Positions 43,800-55,840 of a stretch of DNA of 64,000 bases are shown one piece after another. Each line of letters opens with the position of its first letter. The stretch's first letter is position 1. Below the pieces are notes generated by a model. That model was not told where the DNA came from. It ran no database searches and saw only the letters and a list, made by a program, of their open reading frames with translations. The stretch comes from Spinacia oleracea. Its lineage: Eukaryota; Streptophyta; Magnoliopsida; Caryophyllales; Amaranthaceae. The translations under genes and the position numbers were made by a program. The stretch spans positions 54,931,042 to 54,995,041 of the forward strand of contig NC_079492.1 of NCBI RefSeq assembly GCF_020520425.1. The letters are read 5' to 3'.

Positions 43800-44377
43800 A
43801 GATGGCAAGGATTGAGGGTGAGTCAACTACCACAATTATAAACAACTAGGGTTCTTATTATATTGGTTTGTATTCGTAGTCGGCTATATTCTTATAATCA
43901 GTGTTGTGTAAGCTGAAGAATTAAATTCCTTAAGTGTTGTATTATGATATATAATGTTAGAATTTGTATTAAATTGAACAAGGTTTATTTATTATTAATG
44001 CTAGACTATCATGACAAATGTAATGTTAATAACATATTAATTGTGAACTCATATAAATTCACATAAATTACGAATTGGCTATTTGGTACTACCATGTGTA
44101 CCAAATACCGATTACATAGTCCAAATTGGCTATTTGGTACTACCTTCTGTACCAAATACCGATTACATAGTCCAAATACAGTCCTAGGGCCTTACTGAAA
44201 ACGACCAAAAAATACAAGCTTTTAGGAGAATTTTGCAAACCCCATAGGGCTAAAGTAATAACACTTTCAGAAAGAAAAACATAATCTTACCGAGGACACA
44301 CCGATTACGTAATTTTTTTGTATCCCAAACCGCATCATTTGGTACCCATATTAGCGAAGTGTAGGTACCAATTAGCA
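43800..44377. repeat. Intergenic region with a 51-bp tandem repeat
   Basis: No gene is seen. Positions 44073-44174 hold two 51-bp copies, each with TTTGGTAC and GTACCAAA facing one another. Confidence 0.7.
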
Positions 44378-45502
44378 TCAAATTTCTTCACTTGCGTCGC
44401 TATTAGAACTATCGTACTCATCAGCTGAGTCCGGGTGAAAGTACACCATGTCCTCGTCGTGATAATATATCTTAGAACTTCTCGAAGCGTAGGCCAGTTC
44501 CATCTGCTGATCGTAATGAGCAGGGTAGTTATGCGTAGAGTAAAAAGGGTTTTCAAGGAGTAAATCCAACTCACTCATCGTCTCCAACCCATTCAGATCT
44601 ATCATTTCGTTCTTGAAATGGAGGTAGTTGTCTTCATCGTAAGAGAGGTAGTAAAAAAGATCCTCGTTTCCGAAATTCATCCACTCAAACGTTGTCTCCC
44701 TTTCTTTGAAACCCATGTATTTCCGACCGAGCACTAGTAGGCCGAATGGACCCGACTCTGTCTCATGTACCTGTAACCTGTAATTGACCTCATCCAACCA
44801 CCCTTTCAAGGGCTTGAACATCTCAAAGAATTTGACAAGGTAGCGGTAGAAAAGATCATTTTCCATGCACTTAAGGATGATTTTTTTAAGTTTGTTCAGG
44901 TTAAAACTAAAAGCCATCTTATACGAATCTAGTAAGTAATATAAAAAACAGTACGCCTCTTTCCTGAAGCGTCTTGCACTAACTATCTTGAGAGGTGTGA
45001 GGTACGGCCATTTAGGGTTGAAGTCTATTCCACCTATGGCTTCATCCCCGTTCCTGGACACAGCTGCCAGAAGATGGGGGAAGACAAGGCTGTCAGCCCT
45101 TTTACGTACTGTGTGGATCCCGACGACGTCCTTTACGTCGCGTTGGCCGGAATCAGCCATGACCTTTAACACTTCGTCACTATCCATTACCTTGGCCTTT
45201 CCCTTCTCCCTGGCTGTATACCTCCTAGTCCTTGGTGTTTCTTCCTGTTCAGCTGCCTTGCCTTTTCCATGACTGCAAATATATTTACACAAATGTACCA
45301 TACCAAGCGATTTAGTACACACTCCGTATTAGTAAAGTACGATCGACATTAATAAACTAAAATAAATAGATGTCAATGGTGTGATATAAACATAAACACA
45401 ACAAAAAAGCCGTATTTATCACATATTTTTCTTTAACAGAACAAGGTCATACATTAGCAGAAGTTACCTTTTATTTTCTTTCCGAGTAGGACCACCCGCC
45501 AT
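44378..45502 (-). CDS. Orphan 309-residue protein
   Basis: Two exons, 45502-45468 and 45272-44378, join in phase: the first encodes MAGGPTRKENK and the second begins HGKGKAAEQ. The N-terminus is basic and low in complexity, with GKAKVMDSDEVLKVM. The core is rich in aromatic and charged residues (FRKEAYCFLYYLLDSYKMAF, FYRYLVKFFEMFKPLKGW). The C-terminus is acidic and serine-rich. I see no recognised domain, signal peptide or clear membrane segment. A clean intron and a stop-free frame argue that it is a real gene. Confidence 0.5.
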
Positions 45503-45965
45503 GACTGGAAGTAGTTTGTTGTTAAATCTCTATAGAATGTTGGATGCAAAGTGAAATATAACCTAGGAGTGCCTCATTTTAATTGTAGAAGTACAGGATA
45601 AGGAATGCAACAATAAATGATTACCTTTGCTGGTGGTTGGGGTTTAAGTCCAAGTACAACTTTAGTAAAGGGTAGTTGGCGTAACTAGAGTATATTAATG
45701 AAAAGACATAAAATGAACTTACTTGTGTAATGTACTATTCACAAAAAATACGGGGAAAAAATACATGGTCAAAGTATAAGAATTTGTATTGTTTATGTAT
45801 TATAAAATTTTTAGGGGAAAGGCAATAACTACAACGTACTTTAACACCAACGTCCGTAATTAAAGTTACCAGTTGCCCTATTTATCACTAACGACTGACT
45901 GACTTGAGGTCCTCCCCTACAATCAAACCCGAAGTCCCCCTACACTGTTAATCAAAGGAAGCCTA

Positions 45966-47338
45966 ATGCCAAAATCACCAACCCAAAACGTTTTAAAACA
46001 ATGTGTAAGCAATGAAACGTCCCCAACCAGGAACCTCCTATATCATCCTCGCGAAGCAATGTACTTCTCCCCGGCTGCGGGTATGCGATATGAGTTGGAT
46101 ATAAATCGGACCTTTTACTTTCAGACCTATGACGAGATCATAGGGGAAGAGGAGTGGAACCCCGTTGATAGGGACACTATTGTACGGGCAATATTTTCAA
46201 AAACATCGGACAGAGAAGGATTTCCCGGTAGGTTCATGGTAACGGAGAACAACCGTGTACTACCATTCCACCTCCCCACTCCCGAAGACTCGGGTGGTCG
46301 TATTCCAGCTGGTTTGTTAGCTTACATAGAGTGGGAAGCTAGGAGTAGGGCCGAGTTTGAGGCGTTTGAGGTAATCCCTTATAATTACTTACCTTTCATT
46401 GATCCCATTCCAGTACTACATATTGACCAAACACCGGTATACACTGTACCAATCAAAAAAACCCCTATATTTTTTGGTTCTTACACCGATGGACTTCATG
46501 TCATGAAAAACTCTAACTACATTCACTCAATTGACGTTGATGTCTTCTACCGTGAAGGGAACCTGTGTAAAAAGGGTTACCACCATATTCACCTGGGATC
46601 AACAGAACAATACGTCGGTCATACAACACCGACACTACTGGCAAAGGGAATGTTAGTGGTCATTTGGAATGCTAGAGGTGTAACCAGGCCTTCGTTCAAG
46701 GAACACTTCTATCGCATATTTTCCCAACTTACACCGTCCATTATCATCGTGACCGAGTCAAGAATAAATGAACCTCAACTACTGCTTATCGCACAAACAC
46801 TGCCTGGGACGTACCAACACGACTTATTCGGTCCCGAAGGACGAGCCGGGGGTGTTGTTATGTTCTGGTCTGTCAACCAAGTCCAGCCATCGATTACGTA
46901 CCGGCATGATCCCGTTTGTCAAATGGGGGGAGCAAAACCTAAACACCTTGCGTCGTTACAATTTCATGTAAGTGTCTTCCGTTTTACATAGACATATAGT
47001 ATGACATAAGGTTCCGAACGACGGTTTGGTACACAAACAATAACTACATGGTGTACCAAACCATTCAGTTTCGGCCATGCATTTTCGATCCATATAAAAC
47101 TGATTTGACCGAGAAAAACACGTATTTGGGGGTATTACAATACCAAACGAGGGCATATAAAACACCAAATGTTTGATAGTGTACAAATGGGGGTTACAAG
47201 GGAGGAATGTATGTTTGTGGTTCATTGTAGCTCAATAATGTTTGATAAAACATATAACAATTTGTTCCTTTTATTCGTACGTAGGCTGTGATCCCGGGAA
47301 CGACTTCCCGAGCAAAACGACGTCTATTGATGTGCTAA
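45966..47338 (+). CDS. Half-endonuclease-like protein B
   Basis: Exons 45966-46967 and 47285-47338 encode about 351 residues. The layout equals that of paralogue A: an unknown N-terminal domain (YFQTYDEIIGEEEW, IPAGLLAYIEWEAR), then VIWNARGVTRPSF, IIVTESRI and GGVVMFW, then a short basic exon (SRAKRRLL). WNARG here is the closest of the three to canonical LINE endonuclease motif I. The catalytic second half is missing. It is the most diverged of the three, so the duplications are not very recent. Confidence 0.6.
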
Positions 47339-47568
47339 GCGTTGCAGACGGACAGATCCAATGAAAGGTAATATTAGATTTCCCTAATCAATATTAGATT
47401 TCCCTAATCCATAATAACTAAAAACAGTCCCCCAATTAACGCGAACAAAACTTACGGGAATACGACACACAGATGTAATTTACATACGAAAGATATTGAT
47501 GAAATTGTCCAACTCTTAAAATACGCTTTTTATTGATTATTACGATCTTTTACAAAGGAAACGTCGAT

Positions 47569-47937
47569 TTACTTTGGGAGGAGAAAATACACAAAAACTA
47601 TAAGACAAACGACGAATAATTTATACAACATCCAAATGCTTGATTCAATCTTGTCGAGGCGGTGGAGGACGCGGTCCAACCCAACATCAACAAGACGCGA
47701 TGGCAGCATGTTTTCCTTTGTTATTAAATTGTGATCTTCAACCCACCGGAACCACCCACAAAATCGACATTTAAAATATAATTTGTGTGGATTTGTGGTT
47801 GTCTGTGAAATCCTTAGTTCAGTTATGCAAGTGATGCATGTTGGACAACTGATCGTCTCGCACCAGAGCATCTTCCGGCCATCTACGCATCCCACGTTTG
47901 CCGGCGGTGACCTTAGGGAATTAGAACTATGAGACAT
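47569..47937 (-). CDS. GRF-type zinc-finger protein with C-terminal membrane segment
   Basis: One exon of 122 residues. The middle fits a GRF-type zinc finger: CPTCITC, then TTTNPHKLYFKC and CGWFRWVED. A short helix follows (DRVLHRLDKIESSIWML), then a single hydrophobic segment (LFVVCLIVFVYFLL) ending in a basic residue, so a tail-anchored membrane protein is likely. Many plant genomes hold multicopy proteins with this domain order, often near transposons. GRF fingers in other proteins bind nucleic acid; the role here is unknown. A TATA box lies about 65 bp upstream. Confidence 0.7.
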   Translation of the reverse strand: MSHSSNSLRSPPANVGCVDGRKMLWCETISCPTCITCITELRISQTTTNPHKLYFKCRFCGWFRWVEDHNLITKENMLPSRLVDVGLDRVLHRLDKIESSIWMLYKLFVVCLIVFVYFLLPK

Positions 47938-48001
47938 TAGCCAGCGTTTTTTGATTTTAAATTATTTAACATGAGGTAGGATGTGGCCAACTTCTTGTGG
48001 C

Positions 48002-48009
48002 TTATATAG
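48002..48009 (-). promoter_or_regulatory. TATA box of the GRF-type gene
   Basis: CTATATAA on the minus strand, about 65 bp upstream of the ATG. Confidence 0.45.
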
Positions 48010-48204
48010 CTGTGGTGGTCAAAGTCAAAGATTCTTTGACAAGCTTCCAAAACTTTTGAAATTTTACTGAAGGAGGCGGGAAAATTCCCGCTCAATGTTT
48101 CAAAATAATTTTGGAATTCTCCTATTACTACGTTGTTTGGGATAGGCCATTTCGTACGTTTGGGAACTAAATTTAAAATTAGTTCTTAATGTAAAGTATT
48201 TGTT

Positions 48205-48283
48205 ATTGGTTAATTAATCGTATTGGTTAATTAATCGTATCGGTTAATTAATCGCATTGGTAAATTATTCGTATTGGTTAAGG
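48205..48283. repeat. 17-bp tandem repeat, about 4.5 copies
   Basis: Unit ATTGGTTAATTAATCGT. The first two copies are perfect and the later ones diverge. Confidence 0.85.
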
Positions 48284-48299
48284 GACTGAATGTGTACCC

Positions 48300-49787
48300 G
48301 GTCGAGTAGTCGCCCAAATGTCATTTGGGTGTAGGGTTGAAAATCTAACCAATGACAGGATAAACCCTTAGTGGTGTTAAGAACCCGATAGTTGATTTCA
48401 AAAATCCATTCAATCCGATTACCTTAGATTTACCTAATCCATTCAGTTAGGAGGTAATTATCATTTTATAACCACATATGTATATAATTATGTAGTATTA
48501 GTCTTACTAAGTGTATTGTATGGTCGTATGCGTACAGATCGTGGTCATCATGAAATCGTAAAATTTCAATTTTCGTATTTGCATAAATTATTAACACTTG
48601 ATATTTTGAATATAAATACCAGGATAACATCATCGAACATCATAACATACGTAAATTAAGACAACCATGTAATCTTACATTGTTATATTGTTACGTAAAC
48701 ACATCTTATTCTAAGACGTGAGAATTTTCAATTTTAAACACATATTGTAAGACATAAACACATTATATTGTAAGACGTACACAACCTATTAATGAGGTAC
48801 TAATACTAATAAAAGTTCACAAATGTAATCATTACATTTTTTTACTAATATTGGGTTTGGAGTCATTTCAAATATGAGTTAACAATGTTCGGACACCCTA
48901 GTGTCGATTAGGTCACGGCAAATTAAAGACCTATAATATCCGACTTTTAACACATTAAAGTACCCTACACCCTTTACCTTCAAACATATCACTAACTTGT
49001 ACATAACCCTAAATTCCGATTCTTAGTAGTCTACTGTTCCATACCGACAATATGAGTGTGCCAAACTACTTACGATAACAAAACCACATTTTCCTAAATT
49101 TCAATTCTTAGTGGTCTACTGTTACATACCGACAATATTAGTGTCCTACGAGTCATAGTAACTAACCCTAAAATCCGATTCTTAGTAGTCTGTTGTTCCA
49201 TACCGACAATATTAGTGTCCCAAACTACTTATGATAACGAAACCACATTTGCCTAAAATCCAATTCTTAGTGGTCTACTGTTACATATACCGACAAAAAT
49301 AGTGTCCTATACAAGTCATAGTAACGACAACACATAACCCTAAAATCCGATTCTTAGTAGTCTGTTGTTCCTTACCGACAATATTAGTGTCCCAAACTAC
49401 TGAATCAAACGAAAACATCACCAAAGTCGGATAAATTGTGTTCAACATTCAACTATTGATTTCACTCAACAATAAGAACAATTATGCAGATAACGTTAAA
49501 TTGCAGTAGTTTTCATTTACTGAAAAAAGTACTATGGAGCGGTACCAAGTAATAAGATCAGTAAACCTGGTGGTACCAAACGACGTAATAACTTTTAAAC
49601 CCACCTAGGTTGTTAGGAATTTATTTCACTACGTTTTTTCACCGACAACTTTAGTGTAGTATTCACTTCCCTTTATAGTTGACAACCTCCTTCCAGTGGG
49701 GACTCCTCAAACCAACCCACTTGTTTCTCCTTCTAGCTGTTCAAACCCTAATTGTTTCCAAATTCTCCACCGGCAAACCTGCCAAAA
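48300..49787. repeat. Intergenic region with higher-order tandem repeat
   Basis: No gene is seen. From about 49007 to 49410 a unit of 74-86 bp (CCTAAAATCCGATTCTTAGT, then CGACAATATTAGTGTCC) is repeated five times. Alternate copies are more alike (TAGTAGTCT versus TAGTGGTCT), giving a higher-order period of about 160-170 bp. Confidence 0.75.
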
Positions 49788-51089
49788 ATGGACAAAGGCA
49801 AATCTATCCTTGTTTGTGATAGCAGCCGAACACTACTCTGCCACCCAAAAGCTATAATGTACTTCGACCAGCCAAAATCTTCAAACGGGCCTGAATTGAA
49901 CTACAACACCACTTACTACTCCATCGACGTCGAAGACGCAGAAAATGGTCTCCGTGTGCCGCACGCAATCAAAACTGACCTGAACATCCAGCTTTATTGT
50001 GCCGTTAGTAAGTTGCCTTACCACCCTGTTATGTTCCCTTGTTCTGTGATGGTCACCTCTGCAGGTAAAATCCTGCCTGCACACCACCCTTTAATTACGG
50101 ACCACCCTAATATGCATCTTGGGTTTTGGGCTTACTTAGATTGGTGTTCCAACCGGCTTGCTGCACAAGGGTCGTGGTTGTTGTACCCGAACAACCTCCT
50201 CGCTGTGGTAGACCCTAGACCAGCTGTAGTTGTGGACGACCTCCCTGTGTACAATTTCCCTGATTCAAGGAGCCACGTTTTCATTGCATCCAACGCTCAT
50301 GCTATTCATGTTATGAGTGTGGAACATACGTTTACTGGGGTGGAAATTACTGTTGTTCCAAGGTATTTTCAGACCAAACGACGGGCTTACACTGAGGTGT
50401 GTTTAGAGGGAAAGACTATGGTTGGGACGACGGTTTCCGCCTTCATACCACGAGGTACGGTGGTCGTTGCATGGAATGCCCTATCCATGAGCAGACCCTC
50501 ATTCAGAGCCACCTTCTTTGAGATGTTTGCAAGGCACCATCCATCACTCATGGTGGTTACTGAAGCCCGAATAAGTAACAACGACTGCAGGGAGCTAATT
50601 AGCAACTTACAAGGAGAATATCAATCCAAATGGTTTGAGAATCAATGCGGAGGGGTTGTCCTTATGTGGCGGGGAAACGACTTGTTACCAAATTACAATG
50701 AATCTGATTTGGGTTCGGCCAACCTCCTGTTTACTGTCTTATTTGAGGTACTTCATTTAATTTCTTATTTCGGTTCCCAACGCTTTGTTTTACACCGTCT
50801 GGTACTTCCATTAGGGTACCAAACAGGTATGCTTACTGCATTGGGTTGACTCCATAGTACCAAACAGGTGTACATAGTACTGCATTACAATGCATACCGA
50901 TATTTTATGGGTGAGTATGGTACCGTTATGGGTGAGTATGGTACCGCTACCGCTATTATTATGTCTCATACGAACTATGTAATGTAGACAACTAGAAAAC
51001 ATTTTAGTTGATTGTAATGGTTTATTTGATTTATGCAGTCGGTGAAGCTCCAGAAGCAACCACTTGCGCGTAAACTGGAACTGTAAGCG
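49788..51089 (+). CDS. Half-endonuclease-like protein C
   Basis: The first exon runs from ATG 49788 to about 50748 and the second is about 51039-51089 (SVKLQKQPLARKLEL then stop). This is the same two-exon plan as A and B. Blocks HLGFWAYLDWCSNRL, YPNNLLAVVDPRP and YNFPDSRSHVFIAS match A closely. The endonuclease-like part shows VVAWNALSMSRPSF, MVVTEARI and GGVVLMW. An upstream TTG at 49752 is in frame but the ATG is preferred. It is closer to A than to B. Function unknown; catalysis is unlikely for lack of the second half of the fold. Confidence 0.6.
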
Positions 51090-51908
51090 CCAGAGTCTGG
51101 AGCTATTATACACAATTTTCCCCATCAGTGTGTGTGTTGTACTTATTATGTAGGGTTATACACAATTTTCCCCATCAGTGTGTGTGTAGTACTTATTACG
51201 TAGGTTGTTTTGTACCTATAGTATAAGAACTTAGTTAGGTACTAGCTTAACTACGGCGTAGTATTTATCGGCATAGTATTCATCACCATGACGTATTTAG
51301 TTATTAGGTTTGGGTAGATTTTTCTATCCTACTTCTATGGCGTAATAGTAACAGGTAAGTTATTTGTTGTTGTTCAGACATTGCCTACCTTTAGCTCGTC
51401 GGAAATGTAATAGGTGTATTTTATAGTTTCAACCTAGGCGGCGCTGCCTTCCATGTAATATTTTGCGGATGATGCTTTTCGTATTAGTAGTCTTATTCTT
51501 ATTCTTCATACGTATTATTCGTCTTTATTTTTTAAAAAAAAGTAACCGCAAAAACACTAACACAAAACCGCAAAAACACTAACACAAATACTGTTAAAAA
51601 TAGCAAACACGAAGTAGGGTACCAAATTACCGAATTATACATGGTTTAGTACATAGCAAACACGAAGTAATTCAGAGTTCTGTGTCAATTATGAAAATTC
51701 AGTTTACGAAAGTATCTAAAGTAACCTTATTTAAGTTACGACATCCTGTAAACCCCAAATTGGGTTACAAATTTAATCATATGGTTACAAAGGAATGCAC
51801 ATATGGTAACACGCCATAATTCAGACTTATTGGATGGAAGTCAATCAACTTCAAATAACGTACCACAAAGGTAGATTTATTGGGTGGATTTCACCATGGA
51901 AATCAATT

Positions 51909-54900
51909 CTAATTCTTCGTAAGGTCATGACAACCGAGCAGATCTTGAGTGAATACTGGATTACCACTGGCGCCATGTGTAGAATGCGTTCCACACCCAC
52001 CCTCATTGACTAAAAAACCCGGATTGGACTGCAACAAGTGTTTAGTAGTTGGTTGATAACTACGGTGATCCCCATGGGAGGTTTCGTTCACAACCTGGAA
52101 ACTATGCCGGTGCTGGTTATGATTTGCAGGCATACAATGAGTCCCGGCCTCTTGATAATTTCCACCTCTGTTGCTGCTGTTACTGGTGAAGTAACGAATG
52201 GAACCAGCATTCTGGGACATTTGCGACATCTGAGATATTTGCACTCCACTCAAGTTTTGCGACATTTGCACACCATTAATGTTGTGGGACATGTGTAAAC
52301 CGGATCGGTTTTGGGCAATTGGACCACCAGATATGTTTTGTGACATTGATATACCACAACGGTCTTGGGACAAAAGTACGTCACCACCCTCCGGGGTCAT
52401 ACGAATCCCACCCACAGACATGCGAATTTCTGTCTGTCCTGAGGGAAACAAATTTGTGGCAACAACTCCACTTACTCTTCCAGATGACTGTATACATGTC
52501 AAACGCTAATAAATACAAGGTAAATGTTGTTGACGGTTAATAAACATTTAATAACATGAGTGGTACAAAAGGACACGAAAAAAATCACCTGAAACTGTTG
52601 AACAGATACCCCATTGTTGTAGTTCTGCTGAGGGTATACCATAGTCCCCCTTACTTGCCCAGCCATTTGAGGCGGGTAATCAGCACTATACCCCTGGAAA
52701 TATCACAAACTCAAATCAATATGTGTTTAAATAGAATATCACAAACTCACAAACTCACATCAATATTTGTTTAAGTTTAATTTGTAGCGTATGTGATTCA
52801 CTCACACATTGATCGTGGGATCCCCAACCAGGATGGAAGGTGTTTGGCGGCTGCACGTAGTTGTGTTGAGGAAGGCAAGTGTTCTGACAATTGCTGGTTT
52901 CTGGAAAGTCTTGTGGTACAACACTCTTGTTTTTCCTGACTTGCTTCCTTGCGGAGTTTTTATTCTCACCTGGTTGTAAAAATCTTTTTTCACGAGTCCT
53001 GTGAGCCTTTAAACCACCGCGCGGAACAGGATCTTTAACCATAATAGGGGGGGTAAGTGTGGTAGTATCATCCCCAACGCTGTTTGGAGGTTTGTTAACG
53101 GAGCCTGGTGTCGTAGGACCAACAATCGCCATCCTGTTCCCCCCGGAAGTCAGTGCACCAGCTTCGTTATCACCAAATGCTGAAAGAGCATCACTCTCAT
53201 CAAGACGTAACACAATATTCATAATACCTTCTATGACCAAATCCAACTTCTGCTCGGAAAGTGATCCACGGAGGGCAGCAGGTTCCACCGCAATCATAAT
53301 CCGGTCATAGCGCTTAACTTCTTCTGTTTTCTCGGGATCATGATAAGCAACCTTCACAAGAGTGTGCTTGCGTTGTATATCTTTCCTCCATCGGTCAACT
53401 ATATATCCAACAGGCACATTTTCCACATCCTCCCGGTCCAACACCTTAATGATGTGCCTACACATAATGCCGTGGCACTCGAAATGTTTGCAGTCACACT
53501 TTGCAAAAGAGGTCTCCTTGTTGAACAGCACGACGTATATACGTTTCCGGCCTGCCAAAGATATTTCCTTTCTCAAGAACTTGGACCATACCCATACTTT
53601 GTCAGACACCGTATGCTCAACCTCCACATCAGAAACTACTTTCGAAGTAATAGGTGTTACGTAACATACCCGCATACATTGGATCTGGACTTCAACGAAC
53701 TTCGCATCCGTATATAGTTTCTGGAACTTCCTCTCCACAGCAAACTCTCCAACCAAAGACCGAGTAAAACGACAGCAGTTCACATCAGCAGCTTTTTCAT
53801 CATTGGCCCTACTTTCCATGGCCTTGCAGTACCTATGAGCAAACTGATATAATCTCGTATTCTTCTTCAAGTACCCGTCGAAGAAACTGTTAATACTCTC
53901 AACCCTCTGAGTCGTCTGCATCCCCGCCCAAAAAATATGCTTCACATATGCAGGTATCCACATTTCTCGCTGATTATACAACCCTATACATTTAAAAAAG
54001 GTCATTAGGTAAATTAACAACAAAGGAATTGAGCATGAAAGACATTCTCACCAAAGACAATGCCATATATGAAATACCAACCACATTGCACATGTAAATC
54101 AAATTTTTATTGCAGTTTGGTACATAATTAAATGAAAACGTGTACCCATCTAAAATGTTATCGCGGTTTCGTATGATGTATACTTTATCATATCACGATT
54201 AGAATTAAAAGTAGTACCAAACAATGAAAAATACCTACTAGCCACTTGTAGCTTTCCTTAGCCTCCTTCAGCTTGAAAGTTTCCACCACTTCAGCCCAAC
54301 CTTCTTCGAATTCAACAGGGGTCAAACTGTTGTATATGACATTCTGTAGGGCAACTTTTATTTGGGGAAAATCAGTCATCGAACCCAATTTTCGGCTGAA
54401 CTTCTGCATAATATGCCACATACACCAACGATGTCTGGTTTTAGGCATTGGCATTGCTATTCTAATTGTCTTCCTCATAGCCGCATCCTGGTCGGTCATA
54501 ATAGCAGCGGGAGCTTTACCCCCCATACAAGACAACCATGCCCTAAAGAGCCAAACGAACGTTTCCGCGGTTTCATGAGACACTAATGCACATCCAAGCA
54601 AAATTGTTTGCCCATGGTGATTCACCCCAACAAAGTTCGAAAATGGCAACTCATACTTGTTTGTCAAGTACGTGGAGTCAAAACAAACCACATCCCCAAA
54701 GTACTCATACGCGGCTCTGCTACGAGCATCAACCCACATTACATCCTGCAACTTCCCTGTTTTATCAAGCCGGTGCAGATGGAAAAATTTTTGATTGTCC
54801 TTTGTCATTTTATCTAAATAATTTATCATCGCAACAGCATCCCCATCTCGTAGCCTTAATCGCATCCTCCTATTCAAAATATTATGCACGTCTTTTTTCG

Positions 54901-55840
54901 TAAAACCAATATTCTCTACACCATTCCTTCTTCCCGCTAAGTTATTGAAAATCTGAGCCACAGGTGCACCTGAATCGTGATCATTTTCAATCTGTTTCAG
55001 GATTGTCTGAGTAATTTTCCTGACCCGGAACATGGAAATATGGTTGGACTTGGTAGGAGTGGGAATGTGGTTCAAATGTTCAGTAACAACACTCTTCACA
55101 ACCCATAAATTCTCTTTGGTCCGAGCCCCATATAGCATAACAGGGCAACTACACTTCTTCGTCTTCCTCTTAAGAATTGGTTCCTCTGCGCAGGTAACTA
55201 CCCTGCCATTCACCATCCTCCGGTATTTTGGCCTTCCATGACACTCACACCGCCAAACATAGGTCCTCAGGGAATTCGATTTGCCCGTTTCACTGTCTTT
55301 CACCCCGCTCTTATTCCCTCCCATACACACTACACCAAAACCTTGTTGCTCCCCATAGGATCGAAAATAGTTATTCAATGCTTCCCAATTAGCAAAAGAC
55401 ATTCCAACAGAAGGGGTCGGTAGAACGGGACCTTTGTTCCGCTTCGTAGGAGTTGTATACAAATCTGCGTTAATGGTTGAAACCCCATCTCCATCACCAG
55501 GGCATCCAATGTCTCCATCCTCCATACAAGTAGTGTTTTGCCCCACTCCCATTTCTCCGGATTCATCATAATTATCATCATTAACCTCATTCAGGTCATC
55601 ATCATTTTCAATACACAATTCTTCATCTAATTCATCTCCTTCATCTAATGCTTCATCATAATCATCCACAACATCATCCTCGTCATCTTCCCAACGTTCT
55701 TCACCAACTTCTACCTCCTCAACTCCACCATCTTCAGACTCTACACCATCACCTACCCCATCATCTTCGTCAAACCCATCATCACTACAATATTCCCCTA
55801 CATCATCCAACAACTCTTCCTCCCCATCCAATTCAAGAAC
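51909..55840 (-). CDS. FAR1/MULE-type transposase
   Basis: Four exons in phase: 55840-54235, 53983-52806, 52693-52589 and 52487-51909, at least 1,155 residues. A further 5' exon is implied because an acceptor (TTATGTAG) precedes 55840 and no ATG begins this exon. Order: very acidic N-terminus (about 1-110), FAR1/WRKY-GCM1-type DNA-binding region (about 145-260, with CECHG and CSCPVML), MULE transposase core (Asp in VVCFDSTY near 384, Asp in IMTDQDA near 447, CMWHIMQKF), then a SWIM zinc finger (CDCKHFECHGIMCRHI). The tail is rich in Gln, Asn and Ser with repeated SQN. Either an autonomous MULE transposase or a domesticated FAR1-related factor is possible; the setting favours the former. Confidence 0.85.
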
